Shown here in pieces: positions 53,124-60,737 of a DNA stretch of 64,000 nucleotides. The stretch spans positions 4,752,700 to 4,816,699 of the forward strand of contig NZ_CP011382.1 in NCBI RefSeq assembly GCF_000734895.2, read 5' to 3'. Under the pieces are notes generated by a model, which was not told the DNA's origin, searched no databases, and saw only the letters and a list, made by a program, of their open reading frames with translations. A program made the translations under genes and the position numbers. How positions within the stretch are numbered: the stretch's first letter is position 1; each line of letters opens with the position of its first letter. The stretch is from Calothrix sp. 336/3 (lineage in GTDB: Bacteria > Cyanobacteriota > Cyanobacteriia > Cyanobacteriales > Nostocaceae).

Positions 53124-53213
53124 TGAGTAATGAGTGATGAGTAATGAGTGATGAGTAATCAGTAATCAGTAATCAGTAATCAGTAATCAGTAATCAGTAA
53201 TCAGTAATGAGTC
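53124..53213. repeat. tandem 7-bp repeats (AATCAGT / AATGAGT)
   Basis: About twelve heptamers follow the methyltransferase stop, seven of them perfect copies of AATCAGT (53156-53205) with variants at both ends. Slippage will make this a variable locus. Confidence 0.9.
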
Positions 53214-53278
53214 GTGAATCAATGGTGAAATCCTTATGGGATAGGAAGCGTTTCTAATTCACATCAGGCGTAAGTAAC

Positions 53279-53983
53279 TTAATCCTGCCATAAAGCGATG
53301 CCACCCAGTAAACCAGTAATATTGGGGATAATTTTCACGTTTGCTGGTAGATTCAATTTGACTTTTACTGCTTCCCCACCACCGATGTAAAGACAGTCAC
53401 AATTAAAAAGGTGTTGCAGGGAGGCGATCGCCTGATTTAATCTTTCATTCCACCTTTTCTCACCGATTTTCTCCAAAGCTGCCCTACCTAACTGTTCCTC
53501 ATAGGTTTCACCCTTACGAAAACGATGGTGTCCCATTTCTAAGTTTGGTACTAAAGTACCATTGACAAACAGCGCCGAACCAAATCCCGTTCCCAGGGTA
53601 ATGACTAATTCCACACCTTTACAGGAGATTGCACCTAAACCCTGCATATCCGCATCATTAATTACCCGTACCGGAGCTTGTAATTCTTGGGATAGGTGAG
53701 TTGCCAAATCAAACCCCTGCCAAGCAGGATCTAAATTCACGGCAGTTTCTGTGATTCCCTCGCGTACAACTCCCGGAAAACCCACAGAGACACGATGAAA
53801 TTCGCCCTGAGTCGCTGCTAGAGCAGTAATTGCTTGCATCACAACATCTGGTTTTGCAGGTTGGGGGGTTTCAGTTCGCGCCCTTTGAGTCATGGGATTA
53901 CCAGTAATATCTAATACAATCACTTTGACTCCGCTACCACCAATATCTACAGATAGGGTACGAATGTTGCCGTTTTCTTCCAC
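53279..53983 (-). CDS. ROK family sugar kinase (polyphosphate glucokinase-like)
   Basis: 234 residues from a GTG at 53983, supported by GGAGG nine bases upstream; no in-frame ATG is better. The ATP-binding DIGGSGVKVIVLD, the sugar-site VINDADMQGLGA and the ELVITLGTGFGSALFVNG segment are in place. The pattern LEMGHHRFRKGETYEEQLG replaces the usual ROK zinc motif, as in PpgK-type polyphosphate glucokinases, which are common in cyanobacteria. It phosphorylates glucose or a related sugar with ATP or polyphosphate. Confidence 0.83.
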   Translation of the reverse strand: MEENGNIRTLSVDIGGSGVKVIVLDITGNPMTQRARTETPQPAKPDVVMQAITALAATQGEFHRVSVGFPGVVREGITETAVNLDPAWQGFDLATHLSQELQAPVRVINDADMQGLGAISCKGVELVITLGTGFGSALFVNGTLVPNLEMGHHRFRKGETYEEQLGRAALEKIGEKRWNERLNQAIASLQHLFNCDCLYIGGGEAVKVKLNLPANVKIIPNITGLLGGIALWQD

Positions 53984-54092
53984 CTGGCATATCCTCCAAG
54001 ATTGTTGCTAGTGACAATTATGACTTAACATGATTTCAATTTGCAGACTTCTCGTCTCTTTGTTGGCAGATACTTAGGAAGCTCGTCAACCT

Positions 54093-55133
54093 TTATGAGT
54101 TCAGGGCAATTTCTAATATTTCCTTGTGGATAAATGCTCGATCCAAGAGAAATTTGATTTTATCCGTGGAAAGTGGATTGCCATTGGCATAATGTTCAAC
54201 CCAAGTAGTGCTAATTTCGTCTGGATTTTCCGGCAAATTACTTACATCCCAACCGGGTATATCTAAATCTTCCATCAAGCGATTAATTTTGGGATCATAG
54301 CTGAGGGCAAAACAACGACATCCCTCACTCGCAGCCATAATTAAACTATGTAAACGCATACCGATCGCCATTTCTACCCCTCGAAATACACCCTTGAGTA
54401 ATTCTGGTTCCTCCAAACACATCACCTGACTGACATCTCGAAAAGCTGAATGTATGGCTTGGGCGATACTTAAATCCTGGGCTTTCTGGAAAGGTAGGAG
54501 TAGAATAAAAGTCTGGGTTGCTTTCTGGAAATCCACCAGAGCTTTAGTAATTTGGGATAACCGCATAGCAGTTAGTTGGGGGTGCGATCGCAATGTTACA
54601 GCCACCCTCGGTGCAGGTAAATCCCACAATCCTGGAACCGGTTTTGCTTCTAGTGCCCAAACTGGATCCGGTGCGAGAACATAAGGTATATTCCAATCAT
54701 GGAGTAAGCCAGCAGAAGCGCGATCGCGCACACTCACTTGGGTACAATGAGCAAAAGTTTGTCTTGCTAACCATTGTGTCTGTTTCCGCTTCAAAGGTCC
54801 AATACCCTGTGCCCAAGCTACAGTTTTTAAACCCATTCTCTGGGCTAATGTCATCATTCCTCCATAATAAAATGGGCTAATGGCACTAGTTGCATCCTGA
54901 ATTAGGCTACCACCTCCCCAAATTAAAGCATCACAGGATTGCAAAGCTTGCATCACAGACAAAAAAGCCATGCGATCGCACACCTCTACCCCATAGCGCT
55001 GTCGAGTTTCCTGGGGGTTACCAGACAAAACCACAGGACTCACATTCGGTGGTAGCATTTGCAACAGAGTCGCCAGCAAAGCTTCATCACCACCATTTCC
55101 TTTACCGTAATAACCAGACAATAACGCCCGCAT
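54093..55133 (-). CDS. csaB: CsaB family polysaccharide pyruvyl transferase
   Basis: 346 residues from the ATG at 55133 (MRALLSGYYGKGNGGDEALL). The family motifs are clear: GNGGDEALLATLLQML, DALIWGGGSLIQDATS, VAWAQGIGPLKRKQT, VSVRDRASAGLLHDW and AIGMRLHSLIMAA. CsaB adds pyruvate ketals to cell-wall polysaccharide that anchor S-layer (SLH) proteins, which fits cyanobacterial outer-membrane SLH porins. Likely monocistronic. Confidence 0.93.
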   Translation of the reverse strand: MRALLSGYYGKGNGGDEALLATLLQMLPPNVSPVVLSGNPQETRQRYGVEVCDRMAFLSVMQALQSCDALIWGGGSLIQDATSAISPFYYGGMMTLAQRMGLKTVAWAQGIGPLKRKQTQWLARQTFAHCTQVSVRDRASAGLLHDWNIPYVLAPDPVWALEAKPVPGLWDLPAPRVAVTLRSHPQLTAMRLSQITKALVDFQKATQTFILLLPFQKAQDLSIAQAIHSAFRDVSQVMCLEEPELLKGVFRGVEMAIGMRLHSLIMAASEGCRCFALSYDPKINRLMEDLDIPGWDVSNLPENPDEISTTWVEHYANGNPLSTDKIKFLLDRAFIHKEILEIALNS

Positions 55134-55282
55134 TGCTTTCACTTGGTTGTATATTTGGGTAGATGCTTAGACTTTGTAACTGATATTTTGCCTAAATGTA
55201 AATGGTAATCGGTAATCCGTGATGGGTCATCACAAATCATCCTCGCGATCGCTCAATAAGCACTTTATCCCGATCCAGCCAT

Positions 55283-55335
55283 ACCCTTGACTAACTTACC
55301 CTTCACCCTTGACCATTGACTATTGACCACCGACT
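55283..55335. repeat. degenerate 7-bp repeats (TTGACYA type)
   Basis: TTGACTA, TTGACCA, TTGACTA and TTGACCACC recur with a period near 7. A TTG in this tract opens a spurious longer frame for the next gene. Confidence 0.6.
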
Positions 55336-55346
55336 ATCAATTAATT

Positions 55347-55694
55347 ATGCACGCTCTTTCAGTCCCCACTTGGATTATTCACATTTCTAGTGTTATTGAG
55401 TGGATAGCTGCCATCTGGTTAATTTGGAGATATGGCGAAACCACAAATAACCATGCTTGGTGGGCACTATCTTGGGGAATGTTACCAGCATTAATTAGTG
55501 CAATGTGTGCTTGTACTTGGCATTATTTTGACAATGTACCATCCTTAGAATGGTTAGTGACATTACAAGCAACTATGACCTTAGTCGGTAATTTTACCCT
55601 CTGGGCGGCGGCATTTTGGATTTGGCGGCAAAGTAATTCTCCACAACATCTTGCCTCAGATAATCCCCCAGCCAATTCCACTCAAGACTCGTAG
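55347..55694 (+). CDS. DUF2499 membrane protein
   Basis: 115 residues from the ATG at 55347 (MHALSVPTWIIHISSVIEWIAA), the normal start of the family. Three hydrophobic segments (about 5-25, 38-58, 70-95) and the conserved HISSVIEWIAAIWLIW and CTWHYFDN identify DUF2499, found in cyanobacteria and chloroplasts. It is followed 28 bp later by a DUF3593 gene; these two families are commonly adjacent and probably act together. Their function is unknown. Confidence 0.87.
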   Translation: MHALSVPTWIIHISSVIEWIAAIWLIWRYGETTNNHAWWALSWGMLPALISAMCACTWHYFDNVPSLEWLVTLQATMTLVGNFTLWAAAFWIWRQSNSPQHLASDNPPANSTQDS

Positions 55695-55722
55695 CTGATT
55701 CCCGACTTTTTACCAAGTCAAG

Positions 55723-56055
55723 GTGATGAACTCTTCTAATCCTTTGAATTTCCCCTCATCTACACCCATGAATAAAGATGCTCTCTTTGCCCTTTCCCTC
55801 TTCCCATACCTCGGTTTTCTTTGGTTTATTAGTCGTGTTCCCCAAATGCCTCGTTTAGCTTTGTACGGCTTTTACGGTACTCTTGTATTTGTGGGTATTA
55901 CTATTCCTGCGGGTATCTATGCCAAAGTTGCATACAACGATGCCCTAGCGAATATTGACTGGCTCCATGGCAGTGCAGAAGTCTTTCTCACCCTGGCAAA
56001 TATTTTAGTTGTCTTGGGTTTCCGCCAAGCAGTTATCCAAACCAAGAAAAATTAA
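55723..56055 (+). CDS. DUF3593 membrane protein
   Basis: 110 residues, or 95 if the ATG at 55768 (MNKDALFALSLFPYLGFLWF) is used, which fits the family better. Three hydrophobic segments are seen, with the conserved SLFPYLGFLWF, FVGITIPAGIYAK and LHGSAEVFLTLANILVVLGF. It is cotranscribed with the DUF2499 gene (28 bp gap). Function unknown; the pair may form a small thylakoid or plasma-membrane complex (inference). Confidence 0.87.
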   Translation: MMNSSNPLNFPSSTPMNKDALFALSLFPYLGFLWFISRVPQMPRLALYGFYGTLVFVGITIPAGIYAKVAYNDALANIDWLHGSAEVFLTLANILVVLGFRQAVIQTKKN

Positions 56056-56220
56056 ATCTCGTCTATGATGAAACTCGGAGTTTTTTGAGTGATTTCAAGC
56101 CGTCATTACGACGTTAAGAAGCAATCTCAAAGTCTTTATGCAAAAGTTCTCCAGATAGACGAGGTTGAAATCAACAGAAATCACCACACCTCACCACTAA
56201 ATTTTGTTTGAGACAATCAT

Positions 56221-56994
56221 ATGGAAGTTATTCCAGCAATAGATTTACTAGAGGGACGCTGTGTCAGACTTTACCAAGGAGACTACGCACAATCACAGGT
56301 CTTTAGCGAAAATCCAGCGGAAATTGCCCAGCAATGGGTAGAACAGGGTGCAACCAGATTACATCTTGTGGATTTGGATGGAGCCAAGGCAGGTAAAATT
56401 GTTAACCTAGCAGCCATTGAAACCATAGTACAGGCAATCTCAGTACCTGTGGAAGTGGGGGGTGGTTTACGCACCAGGGAAAGTGTAGAACAGTTATTTA
56501 ACCTGGGTGTGGAATGGGCTATTTTAGGAACTGTGGCAGTGGAGCAACCCCACTTGGTACAAGAACTCTGTCAAGCCTTTCCTGGTAAAATTATTGTCGG
56601 TATTGATGCTCGGAATGGCAAAGTTGCTACCCGTGGTTGGTTAGAAACTTCTGAAGTCTTGGCTACCCAGTTAGCTGTACAAATGCAAGAATTAGGTGCA
56701 GCAGCAATTATCTATACGGATATTCACCGTGATGGAACTCTCAGTGGTCCCAATATGGAAGCTTTGCAGGAGCTAGCAACAGCTATTAATATTCCTATTA
56801 TTGCTTCTGGGGGTGTCAGTTCTGTAACAGATTTACTGAGTTTACTTGCCTTAGAAAATCGAGGAGTGACAGGGGCGATCGTTGGTCGGGCATTATATAC
56901 TGGCGATATCTCTATGAGAGAAGCTGTACGTGCTGTTGGTTCTGGTCGTATCCAAGATATTCCACCGAATTTTGATACTTCCACCTTTGCCTAA
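56221..56994 (+). CDS. hisA: phosphoribosylformimino-5-aminoimidazole carboxamide ribotide isomerase HisA
   Basis: 257 residues, full TIM barrel. The catalytic aspartates lie in VIPAIDLLEGRCVRLYQGDY (D8) and YTDIHRDGTLSGPN (D130 region), with phosphate-binding VGGGLRTRE and IIASGGVSS. It catalyses the fourth step of histidine synthesis. The gene stands alone, as usual for dispersed his genes in cyanobacteria. Confidence 0.96.
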   Translation: MEVIPAIDLLEGRCVRLYQGDYAQSQVFSENPAEIAQQWVEQGATRLHLVDLDGAKAGKIVNLAAIETIVQAISVPVEVGGGLRTRESVEQLFNLGVEWAILGTVAVEQPHLVQELCQAFPGKIIVGIDARNGKVATRGWLETSEVLATQLAVQMQELGAAAIIYTDIHRDGTLSGPNMEALQELATAINIPIIASGGVSSVTDLLSLLALENRGVTGAIVGRALYTGDISMREAVRAVGSGRIQDIPPNFDTSTFA

Positions 56995-57135
56995 AGACAA
57001 CACTCTTTACATACTACACTTCATATATTCATATTTCAACCAGTCCAATACTGGTTATTTTTTTATGTTTTCCGGATTTGTTTAGTTGCCAACTGTATCT
57101 CAATTTAGAAATAAACAAACAAAACCGAGGCTAAA

Positions 57136-57255
57136 ATGGCACGTCAAAAACTTCCTATTAAAGGCAAACCTCCTAGAACAGAATCCGGTACAACAAAGGT
57201 TTCTGTTAATTTCAAGGAAACTCAACCTCAACCTAAAAAGGCTGATGAATGTTAA
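57136..57255 (+). CDS. 39-residue basic protein, copy 1 of a tandem duplication
   Basis: ATG to TAA, 40 codons, with an ACCGAGG ribosome site 6-10 bases upstream. The product begins MARQKLPIKGKPPRTESG and ends QPQPKKADEC. It is hydrophilic, Lys/Pro/Thr-rich and probably disordered, with a single terminal cysteine. The second copy, 476 bp downstream, differs mostly at third positions and in a few residues (K4 to R and similar), which argues that the frame is translated. Each copy has its own leader (CCGGATTTGTTTAGTTGC) and terminator. I recognise no family. Confidence 0.7.
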   Translation: MARQKLPIKGKPPRTESGTTKVSVNFKETQPQPKKADEC

Positions 57256-57355
57256 TTCATGAATATAAATTTCTCTGCTAATTTTAAGTATCTCTGACAC
57301 ATTTTGATATCGCTTTAAATTTAAATTTAATAATTTTTGGGTTTCCTATCAATCT

Positions 57356-57382
57356 GAGACGTTATACAGCGTCTCTTTTTTT
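57356..57382 (+). terminator. Rho-independent terminator after copy 1
   Basis: GAGACG and CGTCTC form a 6-bp stem with an 8-base loop, followed by seven T residues. It lies about 100 bases after the stop of the small gene. Confidence 0.9.
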
Positions 57383-57611
57383 GTTATCAAAAATGTAGAG
57401 ACTCCCCAATTCATATATTCATATTTTATCCAAATTTTAAAACTGGCTGCGACAGAAACCGTACTGAACCAACAAAGTAGAGAACTTTCTAGTTGCATTC
57501 AAAAAATGAATTGGTATTAACCATTCCAATACTATTTATTTTTTATGTTTTCCGGATTTGTTTAGTTGCAAGCTGTATCTCAATTTAGAAACAAACAAAA
57601 GCGAGGTTAAA

Positions 57612-57731
57612 ATGGCACGTCGAAAACTTCCTATTAAAGGCAAACCACCCAGAACTGAATCCGGTACGACAAGGATTTCTACGAATTTTAAGGAAACTCA
57701 ACCTCAACCCAAAAAAGCTGATGAATGTTAA
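57612..57731 (+). CDS. 39-residue basic protein, copy 2 of a tandem duplication
   Basis: Same length and layout as copy 1 (57136-57255): MARRKLPIKGKPPRTESG, then TNFKETQPQPKKADEC. Differences in the coding part are few and mainly conservative or silent, whereas the spacer upstream (57383-57530) is unrelated. The leader and 3' region are also duplicated. Two kept copies of so small a gene suggest dosage or diverging roles. Confidence 0.7.
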   Translation: MARRKLPIKGKPPRTESGTTRISTNFKETQPQPKKADEC

Positions 57732-57835
57732 TTCATGAATATAAATTTATTTGCTAATTTAATTAGCCCTGACACATTTTGATATTGCTTTAAATTTAAT
57801 TTCAATTTAATAATTTTTGGATTTCCTATCAATCT

Positions 57836-57862
57836 GAGACGTTATACAGCGTCTCTTTTTTT
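57836..57862 (+). terminator. Rho-independent terminator after copy 2
   Basis: Identical stem, loop and T-tract to that at 57356-57382, displaced by 480 bp. Confidence 0.9.
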
Positions 57863-58026
57863 GTCAGCAAAAGTGTAGAGATTTGACAATGATAAAACCC
57901 TAGAACAATACCTAGGGATGTTATGATTTGTATAACAAATTTAAGTGAAAAGTTTGTGATATATTATATCATAGCCCTTATAGTTCTGATGTCAGACAAA
58001 GGGCTATGCTATTTACAAACTAATAT

Positions 58027-59127
58027 TTATTTGGCTTTAGCTTGACTTTTTGCCTGTTCTAAAGCAATCTCTTTCATAACTTGATAGGAATTGACATTAG
58101 AGGTTCCTTCAATGGCTTTCACTGCCAAATCTTGTACCTGTTTTAAGGCAGATTCTAGTTGTTTAGAGAGATTTTGAATGCGACTTTCTTGATTAGTAAT
58201 AGTTTGCTCTAAAGATTGTAATCTTTGCTCATAGAATCGTTTTTGTCCTTCTACTTCTTTGGCAAACAAATCTGACTTAATTTTTGCTTGGTAGTGGGCA
58301 ATTCCTCTGCCTTCTTCCGTTGCTTTTTTCACTGCACTTTCTTTCTCTTGGGGAAATGCCTCTACCTTTGCTTTACATTCTGCAAACTGCTTTTCCTGAT
58401 CAGAAATAGTTTTTTCTCTTTCAGTCCATTGTTTTTCAATATTTTCTCTGAACTCATCTAGTTGCTTATAGAGTAATTTTTGTTCCTGCTCATACTCGTC
58501 CTTTTGCAGTTTGCGTTCTAGCTCTAAATCATATTTATACTCAGCGCTATCTCTTTGTCTTGATTTATTCAAATTATCATTTCTTTCTTGAATGGTAGTT
58601 TTATATATTTCTTGTTCCTGATTCCAAGAATTAACCTTTGCTTGAAATTCTTGTAAAATTTCTTCGTAACGCTGGGTATACTCTTCTTGAAAAGTCTTAG
58701 AGTTATTTTCATAGGATGCAATCAGAGAATCCAGGGTATCTTCTGAAATTTCTAAATTATGTAACTGCTTTAACTCTTGAATTTCCTGCTCTACAGATTG
58801 TCTAATTTCAGATAACTTTGATGCTTGATTGGTTAATTGCTCAGATAATTCACTGGCAGCACTACCAAAACCGAGTTGAATTTTCATCAAGCTATCAATT
58901 GTGGCATTCATTTTTTGTTGTACAGAGGTGCGTTGATTCATATTTATGACTGGTTCTACTTTGATATTTTCTCTGATATTTTCTTTTTCTTTACTACTTG
59001 TTTGAGTAATTGTCTCTGCTGCTTTATCTAACTGAGATTTAAGAGCTGCTTTTTCCTTTGCTAATTCTTCATAAGCTTGCAGAATTTCAGCTTTGGTATT
59101 TTTATCATTGGGTTTTTTCGCTACCAT
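58027..59127 (-). CDS. coiled-coil protein, paralogue 1
   Basis: 366 residues with GGAG before the start. After about 15 residues nearly the whole protein is heptad-patterned and rich in Glu, Gln and Lys, with short breaks near 90-110 (LMKIQLGFGSAASELSEQL) and at the C-terminus (AVKAIEGTSNVNSYQVMKEI). There is no membrane segment or enzyme domain. It shares order and motifs with the next gene (59293-60273), for example the LQLEFG/IQLGFG segment and the QDLAVKA/QDLAMRA end. Such proteins may form filaments or scaffolds in filamentous cyanobacteria; no specific homologue is claimed. Confidence 0.75.
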   Translation of the reverse strand: MVAKKPNDKNTKAEILQAYEELAKEKAALKSQLDKAAETITQTSSKEKENIRENIKVEPVINMNQRTSVQQKMNATIDSLMKIQLGFGSAASELSEQLTNQASKLSEIRQSVEQEIQELKQLHNLEISEDTLDSLIASYENNSKTFQEEYTQRYEEILQEFQAKVNSWNQEQEIYKTTIQERNDNLNKSRQRDSAEYKYDLELERKLQKDEYEQEQKLLYKQLDEFRENIEKQWTEREKTISDQEKQFAECKAKVEAFPQEKESAVKKATEEGRGIAHYQAKIKSDLFAKEVEGQKRFYEQRLQSLEQTITNQESRIQNLSKQLESALKQVQDLAVKAIEGTSNVNSYQVMKEIALEQAKSQAKAK

Positions 59128-59292
59128 ATATAACTCCGATTTTTGAGATGATTGATTATTTCACATGGAAATTTGTGTTCATACTCCTATGTCACCAGAA
59201 GATTACTGATAAATGCACCAGATAAAACAGAGTGAGTTAGATTAGCAATTCATTCTTGGCGATCGCGGAGTATTTTCTATTTATTTAATTAT

Positions 59293-60273
59293 CTATTTGG
59301 CAGAATTCTCAAAGGCGCGCATTGCCAAATCCTGTGCTTGTTTGAGGGCTGTTTGGAGTTGTGTAGAGATACTTTCTATTTGCTCTAGTTGCTTATTAAT
59401 CGCCTCTTCTAAAGCTTGAATTCTTAATTCATAACTTTGTTTTGTTCCTTCCCATTCTTTCTCAATTAAATCAGCCTCTACTTTAGCTTTTTGGCTGGTT
59501 TCTTTAATTGCTTCTTCTCGCGCTTTCTTCACAGATTCTTCTAACTCTGTGGGGAATTTAGCAATTTTTTGCTGATATTCTGTTAAAAGTGATTTTTGCT
59601 CCTGAATAATTTTTTCTCTTTCTTGCCAGTTTTTCTCTTTTTCCTGGGTTGACTCTTCTGTTTCTCTCTCTAATTGACGTTTTTTAGCTTCATATGCATC
59701 TGTAGTTATTTTGAGAGTATTCTCTAATTTGTATTGATACTCTTCTGCTTCCTTTTGTCTCTCCTTCACTAAGGATTCATCATAGGATTTGACTGCTGCG
59801 TCGTAGATTGCTTGCTCCTGTTGCCAATTTTTACGAGTTTGAGTAACTTGTTTATCTAGGGTTTCTTGTTTACTAGCAAAGTCTTGTTCTAAAATATTCA
59901 GCTTTTCTTGATGCTCCTGAGTCAGGATATCTAAAGTATCAGCTACCACCCGAATTTGTTGCAAATCTTTTAAATTTTGTGATTCAATCTCAATAGCTCT
60001 ATTTAATTCATCAAGTTTTGAGTTTTCTGTGGCTAATTTCTCCGATAGAGAAGTCACAATAGTCCCAAATTCTAGTTGTAAGTCTGCTAAACCCTTGATA
60101 ATACTATCTACTGTATAAGTAGAAGCAGTTGTTAGTATCTCTTGATTCTTAATTTTTTCAGCTTCTTCTTGTTTTGTCGCAATTCTCGATTCTAGCTTTT
60201 TTCTGTCAGCTAAAATTTGTTGGAATGATTGCATGATTTGCTGTTTACTATCTTTGGCAACACCTGCGCTCAT
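59293..60273 (-). CDS. coiled-coil protein, paralogue 2
   Basis: Start placed at the ATG at 60273 (MSAGVAKDSKQQIMQSF), which has AGGAG 8 bases upstream; the open frame continues to a TTG at 60297. 326 residues, almost all coiled coil (EEAEKIKNQEILTT, EKNWQEREKIIQEQ, KSLLTEYQQKIAKFP). Paralogous to the downstream gene at 58027-59127 and 165 bp away, probably in one operon. It may assemble with that protein. Function unknown. Confidence 0.75.
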   Translation of the reverse strand: MSAGVAKDSKQQIMQSFQQILADRKKLESRIATKQEEAEKIKNQEILTTASTYTVDSIIKGLADLQLEFGTIVTSLSEKLATENSKLDELNRAIEIESQNLKDLQQIRVVADTLDILTQEHQEKLNILEQDFASKQETLDKQVTQTRKNWQQEQAIYDAAVKSYDESLVKERQKEAEEYQYKLENTLKITTDAYEAKKRQLERETEESTQEKEKNWQEREKIIQEQKSLLTEYQQKIAKFPTELEESVKKAREEAIKETSQKAKVEADLIEKEWEGTKQSYELRIQALEEAINKQLEQIESISTQLQTALKQAQDLAMRAFENSAK

Positions 60274-60297
60274 ATATATTCTCCTGGAAATCTGCAA

Positions 60298-60737
60298 TAA
60301 TTTTTATTAGTCAGCAAGCCATTTCAAAACTTACCCTTATCCAATCCAGGGTAGTCTGAAATTTTATATTTGTAGTGCAGTGAAAATACTGAAGCGAAAA
60401 ACTTGGGTTTCTCACTTATCTTTGAGTCGAAATGCTGGCACCTCAAAGCTTATAGTAATTATGTACTATAAATATACTGAAATAAGCTAGGGCTTGTCAA
60501 GGGGTAGATAAAATCTTGCGGTGACTGTATTTAGACAGTTTTAGGAATTAGAGCGAAGAGAAAAAGTTGCTTAGTTAAGGTTGTTCGGAAGTTTTGACAG
60601 ATGTAGAGTGGTAGAGTGCTATCGAAGAAGAGCCGGAGTATTTATTGCAAGCAATAATAGATACGTTATACTCTGCGTAATACTGATGAATGTAGAAATT
60701 TTTAGAGGCAGGCAAGGATGCCTGCTCCATGGAATAA
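60298..60737. other. 440-bp spacer with hairpin at 60708-60725
   Basis: No gene supported. GCAGGCA and TGCCTGC form a 7-bp stem with a 4-base loop 13 bases after the subtilase stop (minus strand), probably its transcription terminator, though the following run is TCTAAAAATTT rather than a pure U-tract. The promoter of the coiled-coil genes must lie near 60298-60400. Confidence 0.5.

Noticed and set aside
53124..53213. CRISPR-like regular repeat
   Set aside because: The unit is a 7-bp tandem repeat without spacers; it is a heptamer tract, not a CRISPR array.
56058..56163. 9-bp inverted repeat (CTCGTCTAT and ATAGACGAG) about 100 bp apart before hisA
   Set aside because: Too short and too widely spaced to claim an element or operator; no target duplication found.
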